Positions 1 to 7,359 of a stretch of 9,674 nucleotides of DNA are shown one piece after another. The notes beneath the pieces were generated by a model. It saw only the letters and a program-made list of their open reading frames with translations. It did no database searches and was not told where the DNA came from. The translations under genes and the position numbers were made by a program. The first letter of the stretch is position 1; every line of letters starts with the position of its first letter. Origin of the DNA: Saprospiraceae bacterium (lineage in GTDB: Bacteria > Bacteroidota > Bacteroidia > Chitinophagales > Saprospiraceae); contig JABWAJ010000172.1 in assembly GCA_013361075.1 (NCBI GenBank), positions 1 to 9,674 of the forward strand, in the 5' to 3' direction.

Positions 1-57
1 TTTTTGAAGCGTGAGGTGTGATGGAAATTGCAGGGCGATTTGTTCAAGCGTCAGCAT
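1..57 (-). CDS. Start of an AbiEii-type nucleotidyltransferase toxin (partial)
   Basis: Only the first 19 codons lie in the window; the reading frame is open to the edge. It begins MLTLEQIALQ and starts inside the last codons of the upstream antitoxin gene: ATGCTGA gives a 7-nt overlap, which indicates translational coupling. Position and coupling are what is expected of the toxin of a type IV AbiE system, whose toxins are nucleotidyltransferase-fold proteins encoded directly after the AbiEi antitoxin. The visible residues are too few to identify the family on their own, so the call rests on the neighbour. Confidence 0.6.
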   Translation of the reverse strand, partial: MLTLEQIALQFPSHLTLQK

Positions 58-668
58 AATTCAAGAAATTTTTTGAGTGCCTGCCAGCGTTTTTTCAAAG
101 CGGGCGAATCGATATGCATCAAGTAATTTGTCAGTTTGGCCAGGTCGAGTCGGCGGGTAATTTCCTCCCGGTTGAGTCGGAGACCTTCGAAATCAGGTAT
201 ATCGGTCAGATTTGGATTAAAATAAAGCAGGTCGAGCAGGGTCTTTTCCGGGTCAGCCATATTAAAAGTCAAGTGTTGTTTTTCCACGGGTTGGTATCCA
301 AAAAACAAGCGCGGTTGCACCGAACGGTAAACAAAATGCCCGACCAGAGTCTGCCATTCCGCGGGCTTGGCCGTTGTGATGGAGATGATGCTGAAAACGC
401 TCTCCGGAATGAAATTGTAATAGCGCAGGGCAGTCTCCAAAGAGATATAGGAAGGTTTGTGTATGCGGTTTGCCAACAGAAACAAATCTGATTTAGACTT
501 AAGGGTGTCGGGAAAGGCATACCAGGTATTCCGCAGTTTAAGCAGGTAGCCCTTGTCCTGCCAATTCACTAAATTGACGTAATTGAAATCCGGCCACTCT
601 TTGGCAATGTCGCCTGTGGAAAAGACCTTTTGCGAATGAAAAGTATTTCGGAATTCCTGGAAATTCAT
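51..668 (-). CDS. AbiEi-type antitoxin / transcriptional regulator of a type IV toxin-antitoxin system
   Basis: This 205-residue protein has the layout of AbiEi (COG5340-like) antitoxins. Residues about 10-50 form an N-terminal winged-helix region (VFSTGDIAKEWPDF). It is followed by the family-typical stretch KPSYISLETALRYYNFIPE (71-89) and the segment ADPEKTLLDLLYF (138-150). In this family the N-terminal domain binds inverted repeats at the promoter and represses the operon, while the C-terminal part counters the nucleotidyltransferase toxin. The toxin gene overlaps its 3' end by 7 nt. The start codon at 668 lies inside a 10-bp inverted repeat, consistent with autorepression. It lies 60 bp beyond the end of the CO dehydrogenase cluster on the same strand and has no evident functional link to it. 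Whether the pair acts in phage defence or plasmid/island maintenance cannot be told from here. Confidence 0.85.
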   Translation of the reverse strand: MNFQEFRNTFHSQKVFSTGDIAKEWPDFNYVNLVNWQDKGYLLKLRNTWYAFPDTLKSKSDLFLLANRIHKPSYISLETALRYYNFIPESVFSIISITTAKPAEWQTLVGHFVYRSVQPRLFFGYQPVEKQHLTFNMADPEKTLLDLLYFNPNLTDIPDFEGLRLNREEITRRLDLAKLTNYLMHIDSPALKKRWQALKKFLELC

Positions 669-705
669 TCCTGATTTTTTACAAAAAAAAAATTTTCAGG
701 AATGA
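665..705 (-). promoter_or_regulatory. Inverted repeat over the antitoxin start, probable AbiEi operator
   Basis: A perfect 10-bp inverted repeat, TCATTCCTGA (665-674) and TCAGGAATGA (696-705), is separated by 21 bp of nearly pure A/T. One arm contains the antitoxin ATG. A further partial half-site, TAGGAAT, follows at 709-715. AbiEi antitoxins are known to repress their own promoter by binding inverted repeats, so this is a good operator candidate. The T-run (minus strand) lies in the loop rather than after the stem, so a standard terminator for the upstream cluster is less likely. No clear TAnnTTTG box was seen here. Confidence 0.6.
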
Positions 706-728
706 TTTTAGGAATTAGCAAACATTTT

Positions 729-1727
729 TTATTGGATTTGCGTTTCCCCTCCCACCTTTACATACTTCCCCGGCTCCAACTCAAACTTAACCTTGCACCC
801 ATCACAACAGAAATACACTTTTTCCCCTTTGTATTCGACCACATGCCTTGGATTGTTCATGTCCACGGCCACGCCGCAAACCGGGTTGATGTAAATCGCG
901 GGTTTGGCCGTTTCCTTTCCGGAATTCTCAAATCCGGCGAAAGCCATATTGGGATTGGTACGGCGTATCAGGATCATTTCTGCCAGGATACTGACTGCAA
1001 CTTCGTCGGGCGTTTTGGCGTGGATGTCTATGCCCGCAGGAGATTTAACAGTGGCAATAGCCTGATGATCCAGCCCCTGCTGTTGCAGGAAATCTGATAC
1101 GGAGGCCTTTTTTTTGCGGCTGGCCACAAACCCGATATATGCGTGTGGTTTTCGCAGGGCTTGTTCCAGCGCCACTTCGTCCTGATTGCCCTGTGTAGCA
1201 ATGACGAAGCAGGTGGCCGGAGTGGTTTTCACCTGCGCCAAATTCATTTGCGTGATGAGTTCGTCCACTTTCTCAAAAGTATTCAGATCGGCATCGGGTG
1301 CTACAGCAGTGACGCGATACCCGGCAGCCTTGCTCATTTTTACCACAGCTTTGGCAATGGCGGTTTGGCCCATGACCACCACATGCGGCGGCGGCAAAAC
1401 CGGGTCAATGAACACTTCGACGGCGCCGTCGCTCTGGCAGGTCATTTTGTATTCCATCACGCCTTCTTCTTTTGTCGTTGAGGGAGCATAGCCTATGCGC
1501 ACCAAGCGGGCTTTGCCGGTTTTCATGGCAGCTTCGGCTTCTTTTTTGACAATGGCATCTACGCAACCACCGCCAACCCATCCTGCCACTTCTCCAAATT
1601 GGTTGATGACGGCTTTATCCCCAGTTTTTCCGGAACTGGGTGCTTCCCTGCGCACCACAACTACGGTAGCAAACGGTTCGTTTTTTTTGCTCAACGCGCG
1701 GATATTTTCCAAATACTGTTCAAGCAT
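729..1727 (-). CDS. coxF: CoxF/XdhC-family molybdoenzyme maturation protein with fused C-terminal YHS domain
   Basis: The protein has 332 residues. Residues 1-110 are the XdhC/CoxI N-terminal domain with the conserved GGGCV (Cys55) and a second conserved Cys97. Residues 114-250 are the XdhC Rossmann domain: VVVMGQTAIAKAV, then YIGFVASRKKK (197-207) and PAGIDIHAKTPDEVAVSIL. Residues 278-325 are an added YHS domain (NPVCG, VYFCCDGC, FELEPGKY) with Cys284, Cys307, Cys308 and Cys311. XdhC-family proteins bind and sulfurate or deliver the molybdenum cofactor; in the CO dehydrogenase model CoxF acts late, with CoxE, when copper is inserted. YHS domains occur in heavy-metal proteins, so this one may carry copper; that is inference. 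It overlaps coxE by 8 nt and is the last gene of the cluster. The symbol is by position and family; coxI belongs to the same family. Confidence 0.85.
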   Translation of the reverse strand: MLEQYLENIRALSKKNEPFATVVVVRREAPSSGKTGDKAVINQFGEVAGWVGGGCVDAIVKKEAEAAMKTGKARLVRIGYAPSTTKEEGVMEYKMTCQSDGAVEVFIDPVLPPPHVVVMGQTAIAKAVVKMSKAAGYRVTAVAPDADLNTFEKVDELITQMNLAQVKTTPATCFVIATQGNQDEVALEQALRKPHAYIGFVASRKKKASVSDFLQQQGLDHQAIATVKSPAGIDIHAKTPDEVAVSILAEMILIRRTNPNMAFAGFENSGKETAKPAIYINPVCGVAVDMNNPRHVVEYKGEKVYFCCDGCKVKFELEPGKYVKVGGETQIQ

Positions 1728-2859
1728 CGCTTAGTATATTTTCAAGTTCGAGCAAACTTTCTAAATTATGGGCCGACTGGAACACATCCACCCACGGCAG
1801 TGCAGCCTGCATGCCCCCTGCCAGTGGTTCGTAGCCTTTCATTCCCTTGAGGGGGTTGAGCCAGATGACTTTTTTAGCCCTTTTCTGAATGGTAAACAAA
1901 GCCTCGCCCACTAAGTTGGGGTCGCCGGTATCGAGGCCGTCGCTCAGAACCAGCACAATGGGCGAACCATTGAGCGTTTGTTTGCCGTATTGGTCAGAAA
2001 AAGTTGTCAGACATTCTCCTATTTTCGTACCGCCCGACCAATTATCGGCCTGGCGGGAAATGGCCGCCAAAACTAATTCCAGCCGATTGGGTTGCAACAA
2101 CTTACTGATTCTGATCAGCGAAGTACTGAATACAAAAGCCTCCAACTGCCTGAAATGTTCGCGTAAAGCGCATACAAAACGAAGCAGGTAAAAACTATAT
2201 TTATCCATCGAGCCGCTTGCATCAAGCAGCACGATCAATCGTTGCTTTTTGGGCCGCTGCGCTTTGCGAAAAAGATCAATGGGTTCCCCCCCATAACTCA
2301 GGCTTCTCCTGATCGTTTTTCTGAGATTGACCGGCCCGTTGCGCCGTTGCTCTTTTCTGCGCCGCCGGAGCCGGATGGCCATTTCCCGGAATAACTTGCG
2401 GGCAATAGCCCCGAGGTGTTCAGCGTCTATTTCACTCAGTTTCGAAAAATCGGTCATTTTCAGGCGCTCGGTTTCATTAGCACCCGATACATTTTTGCCT
2501 TCTTCTGCCTCCGAATCCGTTTTCCCCCGTCCCAGCATGACAAGAGAAGGGTTTGCTTTGTTTTCGATGGTGCCCTGAACGGTAGTTTTATTTTTTCGAA
2601 CAGCCAAATCCACAGGATTGGTATCCCAAAAGAGGCCAAACAGCCGGTCAAACAGCCGGCGGTCTTCAGGAGAGTTGCAAAAAATGGTTTTTAAGGCGCT
2701 TCTAAAAAAGACAGGGTGGGTCAATAACGGACCTTGGGCCGATTGCAGCGCATCCTGTGTTTCCTGAATGCCCACATTCAACCCATGGCTTCTTACAAAC
2801 TGCGCAAAAGCCACAATGCTTTCTGTGATGCTTTTCGTTTCAAAGGCCTGCTTTTTCAT
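1720..2859 (-). CDS. coxE: CoxE-like von Willebrand factor A domain protein
   Basis: This 379-residue protein has the CoxE layout: an N-terminal helical region that opens with a conserved-looking block (ITESIVAFAQFVRSHGLNVG, 11-30), a charged linker (about 100-140), a basic stretch (161-185), and a C-terminal VWA domain from about 205. The metal-ion-dependent adhesion site is complete: DASGS (213-217), Thr278 in SGGTK, and Asp307/Asp310 in LSDGLDTGD. The WLNP (333-336) and GYEPLAGGMQAALPWVDVF segments are typical of CoxE. VWA proteins work in pairs with MoxR AAA+ ATPases, and the partner coxD ends only 6 nt upstream. In the model CO oxidiser CoxE is needed for building the copper-containing active site of CoxL. 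It is presumably cytoplasmic; no signal peptide is visible. Confidence 0.92.
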   Translation of the reverse strand: MKKQAFETKSITESIVAFAQFVRSHGLNVGIQETQDALQSAQGPLLTHPVFFRSALKTIFCNSPEDRRLFDRLFGLFWDTNPVDLAVRKNKTTVQGTIENKANPSLVMLGRGKTDSEAEEGKNVSGANETERLKMTDFSKLSEIDAEHLGAIARKLFREMAIRLRRRRKEQRRNGPVNLRKTIRRSLSYGGEPIDLFRKAQRPKKQRLIVLLDASGSMDKYSFYLLRFVCALREHFRQLEAFVFSTSLIRISKLLQPNRLELVLAAISRQADNWSGGTKIGECLTTFSDQYGKQTLNGSPIVLVLSDGLDTGDPNLVGEALFTIQKRAKKVIWLNPLKGMKGYEPLAGGMQAALPWVDVFQSAHNLESLLELENILSDA

Positions 2860-2865
2860 GCTTTC

Positions 2866-3744
2866 TCAACTAAATGTCCCAACCCCTTCTGATTTGACAT
2901 AGCGGATGTCTTCTGCTGATTTGAGGATACTGCCCAGTGTTTGTTCAAATGCAGCCGCACTGACTTCGCGATATCCGAGGGCCATCAGGGATTCTGCCCA
3001 GTCAATGGTTTCAGATACGCCCGGTGTTTTGGACAATTTCAGGGTGCGGAATTTTTGGACAACAGCCACGACCTGTTCCAGCAATTGGGATTCTATGCCC
3101 GGCAATCTCCTTTTCACAATGTCCATTTCTTTGGACAGTTCCGGGTAATCAATCCAATGATACAAACAGCGCCTTTTCAGGGCATCGCTCAGTTCCCGGG
3201 TCCGGTTAGAGGTCAGAATTACATAAGGTTTATGGGTTGCTTTCAGCGTGCCCATCTCCGGGATGCTAATTTGAAAAGCAGAGAGCAATTCCAGCAGGTA
3301 CGCTTCAAACTCTTCATCAGAGCGGTCTAATTCGTCAATCAGCAGTACGGGGGCTTTCCACTCAGCCATAATGGATTGCAACAAAGGCCGGTGCAACAAA
3401 TAATCGTGACTGAAAATATGCTTTTCCTTTTCGGCGAGGGAAAGGTTGTTTCCCTCCTGCATTTTAATGCTCAGCAATTGCTTCTGGTAATTCCATTCGT
3501 AAACCGCGGCATTCACATCCAGCCCTTCATAACATTGCAGGCGGATCAATTCGGTATCGAGCAATCGGGACAATACCAATGCCGTTTCCGTTTTGCCCAC
3601 ACCTGGCGGACCTTCCAGCAACAAAGGCTTTTGCAGGGTCAGCAGCAGGAAAAGGGCAGTAGCCAATTCATCATCGGTCACATAGCTGTACTGTTCCAAT
3701 GCCCGAACGATTTCATCGGGATGTTTGAATGTTTGCACCGCCAT
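2866..3744 (-). CDS. coxD: CoxD-like MoxR-family AAA+ ATPase
   Basis: This 292-residue protein is a MoxR-type AAA+ ATPase. It shows Walker A GPPGVGKT (45-52), the family block LQCYEGLD (69-76), Walker B VLLIDELDR (133-141), sensor 1 Asn180 in LTSNRTREL, and an arginine-finger region DALKRRC (187-193). CoxD is known to act in converting the immature, cofactor-loaded CO dehydrogenase to the sulfurated, copper-containing form, probably by ATP-driven partial unfolding or remodelling of CoxL together with CoxE. The start codon overlaps the coxG stop by one base (TAATG), so the two are likely translated in a coupled way. The VWA partner follows after 6 nt. Confidence 0.93.
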   Translation of the reverse strand: MAVQTFKHPDEIVRALEQYSYVTDDELATALFLLLTLQKPLLLEGPPGVGKTETALVLSRLLDTELIRLQCYEGLDVNAAVYEWNYQKQLLSIKMQEGNNLSLAEKEKHIFSHDYLLHRPLLQSIMAEWKAPVLLIDELDRSDEEFEAYLLELLSAFQISIPEMGTLKATHKPYVILTSNRTRELSDALKRRCLYHWIDYPELSKEMDIVKRRLPGIESQLLEQVVAVVQKFRTLKLSKTPGVSETIDWAESLMALGYREVSAAAFEQTLGSILKSAEDIRYVKSEGVGTFS

Positions 3745-4268
3745 TATTTGTTTCCAAAAATTCCTTTGATCACACCGCCCACAATAGAGCCGGCGCTCAA
3801 CGAATTGTCTACATCCTGACCGGAAAGCTGTCCTTTAAAGTTGTTGACAAACTGGTCGAAGACCTGATTGGTTACATCGTTGATGAGCCGGGAGCCGAAC
3901 TGCGCCAACATACCCGTGACACTGACTTCCATGGATACGCTTACTTCCGTGCCGCCGTCCTTTTCAATCAATTGGCCGTTCATTTGCATGTCCGCGCCGC
4001 CTTTGCCCTTGCTGTCCGTACCAACACCTTTCATGACCATTTTTCTGGTGGTGGCATCTCTTTCCAGAAAGGTAATCAAACCGGCATACTTGGCCTTTAC
4101 CGGTCCGAATTTTAATTCTACTTCTCCCTTGAAATTATCTGCGTCCACTTTTTCGGTGAGAGAAGCTCCGGGTACACAATTGACGACTTTATCGGGATTG
4201 GTCAGGTTGTCCCAAACTGTATCTATGGGAAAATCGACCTGAAATGTTTTTGTGATGGTGGTGGTCAT
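3744..4268 (-). CDS. coxG: CoxG-family protein (SRPBCC fold), short form
   Basis: Translated from the ATG at 4268, the product has 174 residues and reads throughout as a CoxG/SRPBCC protein: FQVDFPIDTVWDNLTNPDKV near the start, CVPGASL, FKGEVELKFGPVKAKYAG, then LAQFGSRLINDVTNQVFDQF. The frame is open 25 codons further upstream, but that part is translated from the intergenic palindrome and does not look like the family, so the later start is preferred. CoxG of Oligotropha-type systems recruits CO dehydrogenase to the membrane. Here the protein ends with IVGGVIKGIFGNK and has no C-terminal transmembrane helix, so membrane docking would need another contact. The stop codon overlaps the coxD start. 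Confidence 0.9.
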   Translation of the reverse strand: MTTTITKTFQVDFPIDTVWDNLTNPDKVVNCVPGASLTEKVDADNFKGEVELKFGPVKAKYAGLITFLERDATTRKMVMKGVGTDSKGKGGADMQMNGQLIEKDGGTEVSVSMEVSVTGMLAQFGSRLINDVTNQVFDQFVNNFKGQLSGQDVDNSLSAGSIVGGVIKGIFGNK

Positions 4269-4305
4269 GATGTTTTTTTGTGATGACGATTTGTTCTTTA
4301 AGCCA

Positions 4306-4419
4306 GTTGGCAAGGGACAAGTTGGCAAAAAGCAAATTAGCAAGGGAAATTATTCCTAAAAATAAAATGATTTAGAAATTGCCCTTGCCAACTTGCTCAT
4401 TGCCATTTGCCCTTTCAAC
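4306..4419. repeat. Long imperfect palindrome of TTGGCAA-type units between coxL and coxG
   Basis: The left arm (4306-4351) and right arm (4377-4419) are imperfect reverse complements over about 43-46 bp around an A/T-rich loop. The inner part pairs TTAGCAAGGGAAATT (4337-4351) with the complement of 4377-4391 at 13 of 15 positions. The exact decamer TTGGCAAGGG at 4307-4316 also recurs inverted at 4382-4391. Each arm contains several short repeats of the TTGGCAA kind. On the minus strand it begins immediately after the coxL stop codon, so it could form a stable 3' stem-loop on the coxMSL transcript, acting as a partial terminator or stabiliser. A related element lies at 9511-9587. Confidence 0.75.
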
Positions 4420-6786
4420 TCATATTGCCCCTTTCTCCTTCAACGCCTTCCAAACCTTAAATGGCGTGATTGGAATATCCATGTGTGTAATCCCGTAAGG
4501 TGACAACGCATCCACAATGGCATTCGCAATGGCTGGCGGTGCGCCCACAGTTGGAGATTCCCCTACGCCTTTGGCACCAATGGGATGGTGCGGCGACGGC
4601 GTTACAACGTGTCCTGTTTCCCAGCTGGGCGATTCAACCGCCGTAGGCACGAGATAATCCATCAGGGTACCGTTGAGGATATTGCCTGCTTCGTCGTAAA
4701 TCAACTCTTCGTACATGGCTGGTGCAATGCCTTGCGTCAGGCCGCCGTGCACCTGTCCCTGTACGATCATTGGATTGATGATGTGGCCACAGTCGTCAAT
4801 GGCAACAAACCTGCGCACGTTGATGCTGCCCGTTTCCTTGTCTATATCCACCACGCAGATGTAAGCGCCTGACGGAAAGGTCAGGTTGGGGGGATCGTAG
4901 TAGTGGGTCGCTTCAAAACCGGCTTCCATGCCTTGCGGATGGTTGGTGTAGGCAGCGAAAACAATTTCCTGAATGGTTTTCACTTTTTCGGGCGCCCCTT
5001 TGACAAAAAACTTGCCGGGTTCCCATTCCAGGTCGGCTTCGCTGACTTCCAGAAGGTAGGCTGCAATTTTGCGTGCTTTGTCGCGGAGTTTGCGGGCCGC
5101 CATGGCAGCAGCAGCACCGGCGGTAGGCGTACTCCGGCTGGCGTAAGTGCCCAGTCCATAAGGTGCAGTATCGGTATCGCCTTCTTCTACCTGGATGTGT
5201 TCGGCAGGAATACCCAATTCTTCGGCAATGATCTGAGCGTAGGTCGTTTCATGGCCCTGCCCCTGCGATTTTGTGCCAAAGCGGGCAATGGCCTTGCCGG
5301 TAGGGTGTACCCTGATTTCTGCGCTGTCGAACATTTTAATGCCCAAAATATCGAAGTCTTTGGAAGGCCCTGCACCTACAATTTCCGTGAACGTAGAAAT
5401 GCCAATGCCCATCAATTCTCCTTTTGCGCGCTTTTCGGCTTGTTCCTTGCGAAGTCCGGCATAGTCAATGGCATCCATCGCTTTTTGAAGCCCGGCATGG
5501 TAATCCCCGCTGTCATAAGTCCAGCCTGTGGGTGATTTCCAGGGAAAATCTTCTTTTTTGATGAAATTCTGCATGCGCAGTTCAGCAGGATCTTTGCCAA
5601 CTTCGAGCGCAAACCTGTCCGTGATGCGTTCGATCGCGTGCACAGCCTCCGTCACGCGGAAGGAACAGCGGTAAGCCACACCTCCCGGTGGTTTGTTGGT
5701 ATAAACCGCATCGGCTTCCATATAGGATGCGCCGTAATCATAAGAACCGGTGCCGATGGAGAAAAGCCCGGTAGGAAACTTAGACGGATTGGCTGATGCA
5801 TCCGTATATCCGTGATCGGCCAGTACTTTGAACCGGGTCGCCAGTATTTTTCCATCTTTGGTACCTGCCATTTCGGCGGTGATGTGGTAATCCCGGGCAA
5901 AAGAATCTGCCTGGAGATTTTCACTCCGGTCTTCGATCCATTTTACCGGGGCACCAACTAAGAAAGAAACCGCAATGGCAATGACATAGCCTGGATATAC
6001 CGGCACTTTGCCTCCAAAACCACCGCCAATATCGGGGGAAACGACCCTGATTTTTTCCTCCGTCAGGCCAACATGCCCTGCCACCAGCGCAATGACCGTC
6101 CGGATGGCGTGTGGAGCCTGGGTAGTCATGTACATGGTGAGGTGGTTGTTCACCTTGTCGTAATCGGCAACACAGCCACAGGTTTCAATAGACGCAACAT
6201 GGATGCGCGGGATGTACATGTCTTGTTTGACAACGACTTCGGCTTTGGAAAAAACGTCTTCCGTTTTTTGTTTATCCCCCACTTCCCAGTGCCAGATGTG
6301 GTTGTCTGTTTTTCCGGGTTTGTCAGGCCTCAGTACGGGCGCATCGGGCAGGAGCGACTTATAAGGATCCATTACTGGTTTCATCGGCTCGTACTCCACT
6401 CTGACTGCCTCGCGGCCATCACGGGCAGCATAGCGGCTGGTGGCAATGACTGCCGCGACTTCCTGAGCCTGATACATCACCGTATCTGTTGGCAAAACCA
6501 TCTGGGTGTCCGACATCAGGGTGGGCATCCAGTGCAGGTTGTATTTTTCCAGGTCTCTGCCGGTAACAACGGCCAAAACGCCGGGAACCTTCAAAGCTGC
6601 CTCGGTGTCAATATTCTTTATTTTTGCGTAAGCATACGGACTTCTTACAATGTCCATATACAACATGCCCGGCAGTTTGATGTCGTCCACATAGTTCCCC
6701 TTACCCTGAATGAAACGGGCGTCTTCCTTCCTTTTCATGGAATGCCCCATTCCACCAATTTCTTTCGATGTTTTACATTGAATCAT
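4420..6786 (-). CDS. coxL: Form I aerobic CO dehydrogenase, large (molybdenum) subunit CoxL
   Basis: This 788-residue protein of the xanthine oxidase family is close to the usual CoxL length of about 810. It opens with the family segment SMKRKEDARFIQGKGNYVDD. It contains GGGFGGK (254-260), the active-site loop AYRCSFR (371-377) with Cys374, QGQGHETTYAQI (508-519) and GAKGVGESP with the catalytic-type Glu743. The AYxCSFR loop is diagnostic for form I: the cysteine carries the copper of the Mo-S-Cu centre, which oxidises CO with water to CO2, two protons and two electrons. Form II enzymes have AYRGAGR. There is no signal peptide; the enzyme is expected on the cytoplasmic side of the inner membrane. 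coxS ends 33 nt upstream. Confidence 0.96.
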   Translation of the reverse strand: MIQCKTSKEIGGMGHSMKRKEDARFIQGKGNYVDDIKLPGMLYMDIVRSPYAYAKIKNIDTEAALKVPGVLAVVTGRDLEKYNLHWMPTLMSDTQMVLPTDTVMYQAQEVAAVIATSRYAARDGREAVRVEYEPMKPVMDPYKSLLPDAPVLRPDKPGKTDNHIWHWEVGDKQKTEDVFSKAEVVVKQDMYIPRIHVASIETCGCVADYDKVNNHLTMYMTTQAPHAIRTVIALVAGHVGLTEEKIRVVSPDIGGGFGGKVPVYPGYVIAIAVSFLVGAPVKWIEDRSENLQADSFARDYHITAEMAGTKDGKILATRFKVLADHGYTDASANPSKFPTGLFSIGTGSYDYGASYMEADAVYTNKPPGGVAYRCSFRVTEAVHAIERITDRFALEVGKDPAELRMQNFIKKEDFPWKSPTGWTYDSGDYHAGLQKAMDAIDYAGLRKEQAEKRAKGELMGIGISTFTEIVGAGPSKDFDILGIKMFDSAEIRVHPTGKAIARFGTKSQGQGHETTYAQIIAEELGIPAEHIQVEEGDTDTAPYGLGTYASRSTPTAGAAAAMAARKLRDKARKIAAYLLEVSEADLEWEPGKFFVKGAPEKVKTIQEIVFAAYTNHPQGMEAGFEATHYYDPPNLTFPSGAYICVVDIDKETGSINVRRFVAIDDCGHIINPMIVQGQVHGGLTQGIAPAMYEELIYDEAGNILNGTLMDYLVPTAVESPSWETGHVVTPSPHHPIGAKGVGESPTVGAPPAIANAIVDALSPYGITHMDIPITPFKVWKALKEKGAI

Positions 6787-6819
6787 ATCCTTGAAATTGA
6801 ATGGTTGTTGTTGAATGAA

Positions 6820-7323
6820 TTATACAAATTGCGGCTCGGTAGAGGCAGGTTCTTCGCCCCTCATTTTGGCGCCGGCGTATTGAATGGCTTTTACAATGTT
6901 GTTGTATCCGGTGCACCGGCACAGGTTGCCTGAAATCCCCCAGCGAATCTCTTCCTCCGTTGGATTGGGATTGTTGGCCAGTAGTTCTGTAGCGCGCAGG
7001 ATCATGCCCGGTGTGCAGAAGCCGCAATGGAGGGCGTGGTTTTCTTTGAACCCTTCCTGAAGCGGATGGAGTTGCCCGTCCTGAATCATTCCTTCAATGG
7101 TGGTAACGGATTTTCCATTGGCCTGTACGGCCAGCAAAGTGCAGGATTTTACCGACTTGCCGTCGAGCAAAATGGTGCAGGCACCACAGCTCGATGTATC
7201 GCATCCAATGTGGGTACCCGTGAGGTTCAACACTTCGCGAATCAAATGCACCAACAACAAACGGGGCTCTACTTCAGCCGTGTGTTGGGTGCCGTTGACA
7301 GTTACTGTAATTTGCTTAAGCAT
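6820..7323 (-). CDS. coxS: CO dehydrogenase small (2Fe-2S) subunit CoxS
   Basis: The 167 residues match the usual CoxS length. The N-terminal plant-ferredoxin-type domain has Cys41, Cys46, Cys49 and Cys61 (IGCDTSSCGACT plus SCTLL). The C-terminal helical domain has Cys100, Cys103, Cys135 and Cys137 (HCGFCTPGM and GNLCRCTGY). These eight cysteines bind the two 2Fe-2S clusters that pass electrons from the molybdenum site in CoxL to FAD in CoxM. The order coxM, coxS, coxL is the standard one for CO dehydrogenases. It lies 36 nt after coxM and 33 nt before coxL. The leader is not a Shine-Dalgarno site. Confidence 0.96.
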   Translation of the reverse strand: MLKQITVTVNGTQHTAEVEPRLLLVHLIREVLNLTGTHIGCDTSSCGACTILLDGKSVKSCTLLAVQANGKSVTTIEGMIQDGQLHPLQEGFKENHALHCGFCTPGMILRATELLANNPNPTEEEIRWGISGNLCRCTGYNNIVKAIQYAGAKMRGEEPASTEPQFV

Positions 7324-7359
7324 ATTAAAAGGAGGTTTTAAGTCATTGAATGATAAACA

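Noticed and set aside
4269..4343. An upstream ATG at 4343 that would lengthen CoxG by 25 residues
   Set aside because: The extra residues come from translation of the palindromic repeat and do not resemble the SRPBCC family, while the protein from 4268 starts as the family does.
4306..4419. The short repeated units as a CRISPR array
   Set aside because: The units are only about 7 bp, imperfect, arranged as a palindrome and have no spacer pattern.
4420..6786. Form II CO dehydrogenase-like hydroxylase or xanthine dehydrogenase as the identity of the large subunit
   Set aside because: The active-site loop is AYRCSFR, not AYRGAGR, and the CoxD, CoxE, CoxG and CoxF partners are all present.
6073..6933. 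Long plus-strand open frames opposite coxL, such as 6073-6933 and 4903-5535
   Set aside because: They lie antisense to a well-conserved protein, have no recognisable motif and run across gene ends; they are by-products of coxL codon use.
7331..7336. AGGAGG on the plus strand between coxS and coxM
   Set aside because: It looks like a ribosome binding site but is on the strand opposite to every gene here, so it cannot serve coxS.
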